Part shown: positions 57,356-64,000 of the stretch, in pieces
Layout of the letters: every line of letters starts with the position of its first letter
Numbering within the stretch: the first letter of the stretch is position 1
Origin: Tridacna crocea
Lineage: Eukaryota; Mollusca; Bivalvia; Cardiida; Cardiidae
Assembly (NCBI GenBank): GCA_943736015.1
Contig: OX031063.1
Span: 3,949,001 to 4,013,000, forward strand
Reading direction: 5' to 3'
DNA: 64,000 nucleotides
Position numbers and translations under genes: made by a program
Notes under the pieces: model-generated
The model's database searches: none
Told to the model about the DNA's origin: nothing
Seen by the model: only the letters and a program-made list of their open reading frames with translations

Positions 57356-60300
57356 ATGGATGATACACAATCTTTTGATGACAGGCTGAAAAGTCTGGAT
57401 AAAAAGTTAGAAGAGCTTTCGGACCATAACAAGAGAAGCAAGCTTCATCGCCAGATCACTATGCTTGAACAAGAGTTAAAAACCTTGAAGCATGAAGAAG
57501 AGATGCCGATGACTTCAATAAAAGAGACGTCCTCATGCTTTGACAAGGAGCATGAAGCTCAAAGGTCACCGCCTTGCCTTAGCCCCGTGCACGGTGATCA
57601 TGGTGATCGTTACGATAGGAAGGTACAATTTGGTGAACTACCAGGAGATTTGCCATTATCATCAACACCCATGGGGCACAAGGATAAAATATCCGGTACC
57701 AGGATATTTGATAGGACCAGCTCAAGTGGAGCAAAAGTCAGGCCTGCGACTTTTGATGGCACAGGGAGTTGGTTGGACTATAAAGCACATTTTCAGGCTT
57801 GTGCAGAACTTGGTGGGTGGACGGAAGATGAAATGGGTTTGTACTTAGCGGTATCGTTACGAGGACAAGCACAGGGAGTTCTAGGTAACTTGGGACCAAA
57901 TAAACATAGTTACCAGGATTTAACTCAAGCTCTTGAGTCTAGGTTTGCACCCCCAAATCAGACAGAGTTGCATAGAGTGCAGTTGAAGGAGAGAAGGCAG
58001 AGAGCAACTGAGACTCTGTCTGAGTTGGGACAAGATATACGGAGATTGACAAATCTTGCATATCCTACGGCACCATGTGATGTCAGAGAAACTCTAGCTA
58101 AGGAGCAATTTATAGATGCCTTACTGAGTTCAGACATGAGACTTCGAGTAAGACAGGCACGTCCTGTGAATCTGAATGATGCAGTGCGTCATGCAGTTGA
58201 ACTTGAAGCCTATGTGAAGGCTGACAGTAGGGTTAATGAGAATAAAGGGTACCTTAGATCTACCACAGATCATGATACCAAAACATCTGACACCTACCAT
58301 AGCGACCTAAGTAAACTTCAAAACACAATCGATGGTCTTAGCTCTGTTTTAAAAGAGTTCATATCATCTCAGTCTTCGGTATCGAAGCAGAAGCAGAGCA
58401 ATGCATCAAATTCCCAGTTTAAGAAATGGGAGGGTAAAGGTAAAAGAAGATGCTTCATTTGTCATTCTGAAGATCATCTGAAACCAAACTGTCCTCAAAA
58501 GCAAAGACAGGGACCAAACCGAGCTCAACAAAATAATGATAATAAAAGTTTCCAGAATAAACAAGTATCTTCTGTTGGGTCTGGACTATATGCTCAGTGT
58601 ACGGTTAATAATGCTAAGACCAAGTGCTTGATTGATACTGGTGCAACGGTATCACTCATAAGCAAAAGGGTATGGAGCTCCATGCGTGAAAAGACCCTGA
58701 TTTCACTTGAAGAGTTCAAAACAAAATTATATACAGCGTCAGGTGATGAAATAAATGTGTCTGGAAAAGTGAGTGTGCTCATACATATTGCTGACGCTGA
58801 TTGCATTGTGGAGCTTATTGTCGCAGATATTGACAATGACATAATCTTGGGTTTGGACTTCCTACAAAAATATGGTTGTAAGTTAGACATAACAGAAAGG
58901 TCTCTTACCATCAATGGGAAAATATGCCATCTCAGTATGTCTGGTAATGTAGGCTGCTGTAGAGTTTTGGCAAAAGAGAAAGTTACCATACCACCTAGAT
59001 CTGAAATTGTCTTACAGGGAAAAGTCTCATTGTCTGATTTTGACAATATGAGCTTGGCTATTGTTGAACCTGTAACTAAAGATATTTCGAAGAGAGGCCT
59101 AGTTGGAAGAACCCTGGTATCAGCTTCGGATACAGTACCTGTAAGGTTGATGAATCTTGATGATGAGCCATGTACAATTTATCCACATACTCATATTGGG
59201 GATTTAAATATGGTCTCGGAGGTCAGCAAAATTAAAACAGAAGCTATACCAGACCCAGGTATTGGGGTTCCGGAACACTTACGGGATATGTATTACCGAT
59301 CGATTGATGGTCTCAGCAAAAATCAATGCAATGAAGTTACAAAAATATTGAGGAAGTACTCGTCAATTTTTTCAGAGACAGATACCGACCTAGGTAGGAC
59401 TGGTGTGATCAGACACAAGATAGAAACAGGAAACGCTAGGCCAATAAAGCAGAAGTTTAGAAGAATTCCTGAGCAAATGCATCAAGAGGTGAATAAACAG
59501 GTCGAAAACATGTTATGCAAAGATGTTATACAGCCATCAAAAAGTCCATGGAGTAGCGGCATAGTAATGGTTACGAAAAAAGATGGAACAAAACGTTTCT
59601 GTGTAGATTACAGAAGACTGAATGATGTAACTGTAAAGGATGCCTACCCGCTCCCAAGGACAGATGACTCATTGGACCGACTTGCTGGAGTGAAGTGGTT
59701 TTCATGCCTGTACCTGAGCTCAAGGTATTGGCAGGTCGAATTAGAAGAAAAGGACCGTGAGAAGACTGCGTTTGCTACAAGAAATGGGTTGTATGAGTTT
59801 AAAGTAATGCCGTTCGGGCTTTGTAATGCTCCAGCAACGTTTGAGAGGTTGATGGAGACAGTTCTTGCTGGTTTTAATTGGCAGATATGTCTCATCTACC
59901 TTGACGATGTAATAGTTTTCGGTAAGTCTTTTGAGGAAATGCTCCATAATCTTGACCAGGTACTCAGTAGATTTCAATCAGCTGGTCTAAAACTGAAGCC
60001 TCGAAAATGTCAACTGTTTGCAAAACAAGTAGAGTTTCTTGGTCATATTATATCTGAGAAGGGTGTCCAAACTGATACAAATAAAATCATGGTCGTAAAG
60101 AATTGGCCAATACCAACTACTGTCCGTGAGGTTCGAGGTTTTCTGGGGTTTTGTTCTTACTACAGAAGGTTTATTAAGAATTTCTCCCATATGGCAAAAC
60201 CATTGTTTAAGTTAACAGAAAAAGGACAACATTTCAGCTGGACGGATGAATGCAACGATGCATTTGTCCTTATTAAAGACAAACTTGTCAATTCTCAAAT

Positions 60301-60751
60301 TCTAGCCCATCCAGACTTTTCTAAACCCTTTATTTTGGATACAGATGCAAGTGATTTGGCTCTCGGTGGAGTATTATCCCAAATAGTAGATGGAAATGAA
60401 AGACCAATAGCTTTTGCAAGTCGAACATTGACCAAACCTGAACGCAAATACTGCGTAACAAGGAAAGAGTTGTTAGCAGTTGTCCATTTTGTAAAATACT
60501 TCAGGAACTATCTCTATGGTAAAACATTTACAATTCGGACGGATCATGGATCTCTAAGGTGGCTTATGAATTTCAAGAATCCCGAGGGTCAGATTGCAAG
60601 GTGGCTTGAAATACTATCATCATATAGCATGAAGATCGAGCATCGTCCAGGGAGGTTGCATAAAAATGCTGATGCCTTAAGTCGTATACCCTGTAAACAG
60701 TGTGGTCTTGACAAGTCACGACAAGGTCATAAATCAAATACAACTAAATGA
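57356..60751 (+). CDS. Gag-protease-RT-RNase H polyprotein (Ty3/gypsy), RT active site damaged
   Basis: 1131 aa from the ATG at 57356 (ATAATGG context); the frame is open a little further back but without an ATG. A coiled coil lies at about 5-45, the gag core at about 120-290, and the CCHC knuckle from C366 (CFICHSEDHLKPNC). The protease has DTGA with D427 and later 'IILGLDFL'. The RT spans about 690-900 with 'YRRLND', 'MPFGLCNAPATFERLM' and YLDD (Y848). In RT motif A, where the family has Asp-Leu, there is Tyr786 (codon TAC at 59711), and a usual Gly is Arg790 (AGG at 59723). RNase H has D997 (TDAS), KELLA and TDHGSL. Without the motif A Asp, DNA synthesis should fail, so the copy depends on a sister element. 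The frame ends 71 nt into an overlap with the integrase frame. Confidence 0.9.
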   Translation: MDDTQSFDDRLKSLDKKLEELSDHNKRSKLHRQITMLEQELKTLKHEEEMPMTSIKETSSCFDKEHEAQRSPPCLSPVHGDHGDRYDRKVQFGELPGDLPLSSTPMGHKDKISGTRIFDRTSSSGAKVRPATFDGTGSWLDYKAHFQACAELGGWTEDEMGLYLAVSLRGQAQGVLGNLGPNKHSYQDLTQALESRFAPPNQTELHRVQLKERRQRATETLSELGQDIRRLTNLAYPTAPCDVRETLAKEQFIDALLSSDMRLRVRQARPVNLNDAVRHAVELEAYVKADSRVNENKGYLRSTTDHDTKTSDTYHSDLSKLQNTIDGLSSVLKEFISSQSSVSKQKQSNASNSQFKKWEGKGKRRCFICHSEDHLKPNCPQKQRQGPNRAQQNNDNKSFQNKQVSSVGSGLYAQCTVNNAKTKCLIDTGATVSLISKRVWSSMREKTLISLEEFKTKLYTASGDEINVSGKVSVLIHIADADCIVELIVADIDNDIILGLDFLQKYGCKLDITERSLTINGKICHLSMSGNVGCCRVLAKEKVTIPPRSEIVLQGKVSLSDFDNMSLAIVEPVTKDISKRGLVGRTLVSASDTVPVRLMNLDDEPCTIYPHTHIGDLNMVSEVSKIKTEAIPDPGIGVPEHLRDMYYRSIDGLSKNQCNEVTKILRKYSSIFSETDTDLGRTGVIRHKIETGNARPIKQKFRRIPEQMHQEVNKQVENMLCKDVIQPSKSPWSSGIVMVTKKDGTKRFCVDYRRLNDVTVKDAYPLPRTDDSLDRLAGVKWFSCLYLSSRYWQVELEEKDREKTAFATRNGLYEFKVMPFGLCNAPATFERLMETVLAGFNWQICLIYLDDVIVFGKSFEEMLHNLDQVLSRFQSAGLKLKPRKCQLFAKQVEFLGHIISEKGVQTDTNKIMVVKNWPIPTTVREVRGFLGFCSYYRRFIKNFSHMAKPLFKLTEKGQHFSWTDECNDAFVLIKDKLVNSQILAHPDFSKPFILDTDASDLALGGVLSQIVDGNERPIAFASRTLTKPERKYCVTRKELLAVVHFVKYFRNYLYGKTFTIRTDHGSLRWLMNFKNPEGQIARWLEILSSYSMKIEHRPGRLHKNADALSRIPCKQCGLDKSRQGHKSNTTK

Positions 60752-62336
60752 AGAACAAAGTTTGAACATAAAACACGCTCAGGAATGTGATGATGAAATC
60801 CAACTTATAAAGACATGGGTACAGAAAGACCAAAAACCTGATCATAAGATGATTGCAGACAAAAGCTATTATGTAAAAATGCTTTGCAATCAATGGCCAA
60901 GGCTCATACTAGTGGATGGAGTGGTAATGAGAAAATGGGAATCTCCTGACTCAAATATAGTCAACTGGCAAGCTGTCGTTCCATTTTTCCACAGAAGGAG
61001 GGTTTTGCAGTATTCTCATGACATAAAAGCCTCAGGTCATCTAGGTGTAAAGAAGACTCTCAGTAGAATCAGACAGAATTATTATTGGCCTGGGTTACAA
61101 AACGATGTCAAAAAGTATGTATCTGGTTGTGTTAAATGTGCAAAGCGGAAGGACCCACCTAAATCAAAGGTTGCACCAATGCAGATTGTTCAGACAGGAT
61201 TCCCTATGGAGAGGATAGCGATTGACATACTTGGAGAATTACCGAGAACAAAGGCTGGGAATAAATATGCTCTAGTTATAGCTGATTACTTTACCAAATG
61301 GACTGAATGCTTCCCTATGCCAAATATGGAAGCTAAAACCGTGGCTCAAATACTTGTTGATAACATCATTTCTCGCTTTGGGGTTCCAAATAAAATTCAT
61401 TCCGATCAAGGGTCACAATTCGAAAGTTGTTTGTTTCAAGAAATGTGTAGATTGTTACAAATAGAAAAAACCAGAACAACGCCTTATCACCCACAATCTG
61501 ATGGAATGGTGGAGAGGTTTAACCGAACTTTGGCTTCAATGCTTAGTACATTTATCAGTGAAAATCACGATAACTGGGATGAGTTACTCCCCTATGTTAT
61601 GATGGCTTATCGAACCTCAGAGCATGAAACTACAGGCTGTTCGCCAAACATGTTGATGCTTGGAAGAGAAATCACAACTCCTCTTGATATAATGTATGAA
61701 CCCCCAACTTGTATGAAAACATATCCTTTGAATCAGTGGGTTTGGGAAATTCAAGAAAAACTAGAGAATGCACATTCTTTTGTCCGTAAGAATACGGGTA
61801 TGGCCATGTCCCGACAGAAAAGGTATCATGACACAAAGGTGTTTTATGAACACTTAAATCCAAATGACTTTGTTTACGTATATTTTCCAGTCAAAAGGGT
61901 TGGATGTAGCTCAAAATTAACCTCATTTTGGAAGGGACCTTTTCAAATCAAACAAAGGTTATCAGATGTGTTATTTGTTGTAGACTGTGGTCGATCTGGA
62001 AAACTGCAGACGGTACACTGTGACAGATTGAAAAAAGCTAAAGATCAAATTCTTACTGGTGAAGATGGTAAAAGTAATGAGCTGTATAATCTTCAGGATA
62101 GCAGTACTCAAATAAAAGAGATGGGGACTCAGTCTGGTCAAGACGAAGAGTTATATGATGATGATGACCATGATGATGAACATAGTGCATGGGATCAGAA
62201 ACGTAAAAGAAGAAAACCAGTATGGATGAAAGATTATGTCTCGCTTATTTCCAGAGAAGCGATGATAAATAAAAAGAATATCATTAGTATTGCAGTCCAA
62301 ACTGACTTTGAAGAAAAAGACAAATCTCAGGTGTAA
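60681..62336 (+). CDS. Integrase frame of the Ty3/gypsy element (+1 relative to RT)
   Basis: The frame opens at 60681, after a TAA, and has no suitable ATG before the integrase, so it is probably reached from the RT frame by a +1 shift within 60681-60751, or was separated by an indel. Domains: zinc HHCC (H...'GHLGVKKTLSRIRQNYYWPGL'...'CVKCAKRKD'), the catalytic core with D in 'IAIDILGELP', D in 'HSDQGSQFE' and E in 'MVERFNR', and a GPF module 'FWKGPFQIKQR'. The C-terminus is acidic (DDDDHDDEH) then basic (KRKRRK), which could serve nuclear import or chromatin targeting. All three DDE residues are present. Confidence 0.9.
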   Translation, partial: VVYPVNSVVLTSHDKVINQIQLNEEQSLNIKHAQECDDEIQLIKTWVQKDQKPDHKMIADKSYYVKMLCNQWPRLILVDGVVMRKWESPDSNIVNWQAVVPFFHRRRVLQYSHDIKASGHLGVKKTLSRIRQNYYWPGLQNDVKKYVSGCVKCAKRKDPPKSKVAPMQIVQTGFPMERIAIDILGELPRTKAGNKYALVIADYFTKWTECFPMPNMEAKTVAQILVDNIISRFGVPNKIHSDQGSQFESCLFQEMCRLLQIEKTRTTPYHPQSDGMVERFNRTLASMLSTFISENHDNWDELLPYVMMAYRTSEHETTGCSPNMLMLGREITTPLDIMYEPPTCMKTYPLNQWVWEIQEKLENAHSFVRKNTGMAMSRQKRYHDTKVFYEHLNPNDFVYVYFPVKRVGCSSKLTSFWKGPFQIKQRLSDVLFVVDCGRSGKLQTVHCDRLKKAKDQILTGEDGKSNELYNLQDSSTQIKEMGTQSGQDEELYDDDDHDDEHSAWDQKRKRRKPVWMKDYVSLISREAMINKKNIISIAVQTDFEEKDKSQV

Positions 62337-62518
62337 CGTGAGCAGGAAGCAAAGTTCTATGCTTTGATTATTTGAACTATGCCCGATCTAGTCCATACAG
62401 TTAATTTTCTGCTAAGTCTTTTTTATGTAAAATTTGTTCAGATAAACGAAAATTTGTCATATAAAATTGTTTCATTATTTCAACAAGCGAGGACGCTTGG
62501 ACCCGGAGGCGTGGGTAA
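62337..62518 (+). other. 3' untranslated region with polypurine-like tract
   Basis: 182 bp, non-coding. GGAGGCGTGGG at 62505-62515, three bases before the LTR, is the best polypurine tract, interrupted by C and T. Confidence 0.5.
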
Positions 62519-63376
62519 TGTAATGAAAATACTTGTAGAACTTTGATTTTCATATGGATTACTGTGTTCCGTTTGCATCAGGTAGATGCTAGGCAATACT
62601 GGAAACCACTCTTTTGTTATTCACGATCATTTTGAAGCTTATTAGATTAAGTATTACAATCTTTCCTGTGGGCGCTCATTGATATATGCTTAAGTTGTCT
62701 TTTTGCCCACTAGGTGGCGTTGTACCATCTAGTATAAATAGGGCTTGCTCAGTGGATTTCAGTCAGTCTGGCTGTTGAATTCGTGGTGTCAACGTCGAAA
62801 GCGAATTAACAGGTTATATTTTGCTGCTATAACCGGTGGCTAGGTTATAGGTGTTTACTACAATTAAATAGAGTGAGTTTAGACTTGACAGGTAAAATCA
62901 CTGCAGATAATGCCCTTAGTTTCCATTGATGCCCAGCGTCCTTGGTCATAAGGGAAACGTTTATCAGTCAGTGTATTAGTGCTTGTCATTCTACTCTCAT
63001 CTATTTTGGGTATATTGGAGGTGTTTCAGACTGGGGACGAGCTGTGTTAAGTTTGGAGGAGACGAGGCCCAGTTAATTGATCTTTCTTTGTACATCGTTA
63101 TAAATCATTGTAAATCAAATAGACAGGTAGTCTAGAAATCACCGTACTTGATTCTTATTGCTGATTATTGTCTCAGATTATACTGTTTTCTTACATCTAT
63201 AAATCATTGTGCTCGTACCATCAGGTAGCTGGTGAAAAATTGTTATATTAATCAAGCTGTATATTTTACAAATTAACTTCGCTCTTTATTTCATTTATTT
63301 TCATAATTTGTAAATTTGTAAGAGTATCATCCATAAATCACCGTGATTCGCATCCGCTCGGCGAAAGTACGCTACA
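62519..63376 (+). repeat. 3' LTR (858 bp)
   Basis: Collinear copy of the 5' LTR with no indel. Its promoter (TATAAATAG at 62733) points at the B3 gene about 1 kb downstream. Confidence 0.95.
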
Positions 63377-63745
63377 CTTAAAGGTAAAGGCATTAACCTC
63401 AAACGTCTGTTTGAAAAAATGATTCTTAAATCTATAAATTTAACCTGTTTATCAGTGTTTTCTGAAAATTAAAGTGTCTATAAACTGATAACAGGCTGAC
63501 AATCCTTTTCGTTAGAAGCCAGAGGTACAAACAGGCAGCAAGGCCCAGTGTAAAGTGTATGTAACCAAATACGCGAATACACACGTACTTGGGTTGAATT
63601 TAAACGGTATGGGTTTTATAACTAGTAGGTAACATTCTGGTCTAATAGTCTGAATGCACGGCTAGGAGAATATCTCGCACGTTCTATGAAGTATAATATT
63701 TCAAAGAGTAAATCTAACTTTGTCTGGATACAAGCCATCAACAAT
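63377..63745 (+). promoter_or_regulatory. Remaining 5' flank of the B3 gene
   Basis: Homologous to the stretch before B1 and B2 ('cattaacctcaaacgtctgtttg', 'acttgggttgaat'). It contains an inverted repeat 'aacctgtttatcagtg' / 'actgataacaggct' (about 63440-63497). No TATA is seen; the native promoter may now be separated from upstream elements by 6.9 kb. Confidence 0.45.
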
Positions 63746-64000
63746 ATGGCTGAGAAATCTGATTCTAACAGCTACTCAAAGACGGAATACCTTTGTGACG
63801 TTTGTCAAGTAGACGGTAATTTAGACAATGCTTCTACATCTGTTATATTCTGTGTTGACTGTATGGATTGCTTGTGTAAGGACTGTGCGGATGATCACTC
63901 AAGAAACGAGGCGTTGAAGACCCATAAAACTTTGGCCATGGAGAAATTCCCTTCAAGGTTAACGCCGACAATGTTGCAGGAACTAAAGAAAATCACACAC
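63746..64000 (+). CDS. B-box gene, 5' part only (B3, runs off the window)
   Basis: 85 codons without a stop from ATG (CAACAATATGG). They encode MAEKSDSNSYSK, a complete B-box1 (C18, C21, C37, C40, C45, C48, H52 and the THK histidine), and the lead-in to B-box2 ('MLQELKKITH'). Very similar to B1 (17413); the differences are mostly conservative. Presence of the coiled coil and propeller cannot be judged here. A recent LTR element upstream may change its expression. Confidence 0.85.
   Translation, partial: MAEKSDSNSYSKTEYLCDVCQVDGNLDNASTSVIFCVDCMDCLCKDCADDHSRNEALKTHKTLAMEKFPSRLTPTMLQELKKITH

Larger units (their letters stand above)
56436..63376 (+). mobile_element. Complete Ty3/gypsy LTR retrotransposon
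   Basis: 6941 bp with two 858-bp LTRs (TG...CA), a CTTA duplication at 56432-56435 and 63377-63380, a primer site, gag-pro-RT-RNase H and integrase frames, and a purine-rich tract. Domain order RT before integrase and a GPF-type integrase end place it in Ty3/gypsy. No envelope-like frame lies between 62337 and 62518. It is in the same direction as the B3 gene and inserted about 370 bp before its start codon. LTR identity points to a recent insertion, but the RT has a broken active site. Confidence 0.95.

Noticed and set aside
58594..59046. 150-codon open stretch on the minus strand within gag-pol
   Set aside because: Shadow of the plus-strand coding frame with no independent motif.
62337..62518. 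Envelope-like gene in the LTR element
   Set aside because: Only 182 bp lie between the integrase stop and the 3' LTR, with no open frame of useful length.

Overview
The window looks like nuclear DNA of an invertebrate animal, most likely a bivalve mollusc. It is AT-rich with very low coding density. It carries tRNA-derived SINEs with the mollusc-type tail, tandem-repeat non-autonomous transposons, many hairpin-cored miniature elements, LINE remnants and one complete Ty3/gypsy element. No bacterial gene organisation, rRNA gene, functional tRNA gene or CRISPR array was seen. The species assignment is inference.

The window is built around a tandem segmental duplication of B-box (TRIM-like, RING-less) genes. 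Three kinds of block repeat in the order A-B-C. A carries a gene for two B-boxes plus coiled coil. B carries a B-box/coiled-coil gene with a C-terminal beta-propeller. C is about 9-10 kb of non-coding repeats. The order is A1 (1-2960), a 12.9 kb spacer, B1 (15830-20090), C1 (20140-29935), a 3.2 kb spacer, A2 (33165-35625), a LINE insertion, B2 (37640-39990), C2 (40085-49003), A3 (49005-52720), a 3.4 kb spacer, and B3 (56170 to beyond the window end, split by the Ty3/gypsy element).

Each gene copy has had a different fate. A1 is a pseudogene with a lost start codon and two frameshifts. B1 is intact (672 aa: B-box1, B-box2, coiled coil, propeller). A2 is cut short by a repeat/LINE insertion. 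B2 has lost both B-boxes and the coiled coil by in-frame deletion and is a 324-aa propeller-only gene. A3 is an intact 350-aa B-box/coiled-coil gene whose propeller has gone except for a relic past the stop. B3 begins intact at 63746 and runs off the window, with a fresh retrotransposon about 370 bp upstream of its start. The locus has therefore split one multidomain architecture into sensor-like and scaffold-like halves next to a full-length version.

The Ty3/gypsy element (56436-63376) has 858-bp LTRs that differ at one position by eye, a CTTA target duplication, a tRNA-Leu-type primer site, and gag-protease-RT-RNase H in one frame with integrase in the +1 frame. Its RT lacks the first catalytic Asp. 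The spacers hold a 3.3-kb tandem duplication (5388-13195), a further duplication (13200-15467), and many miniature elements. Presence or absence of these elements between A, B and C copies gives a relative history of the duplications. All sequence comparisons were made by eye; percentages and dates would need computation.
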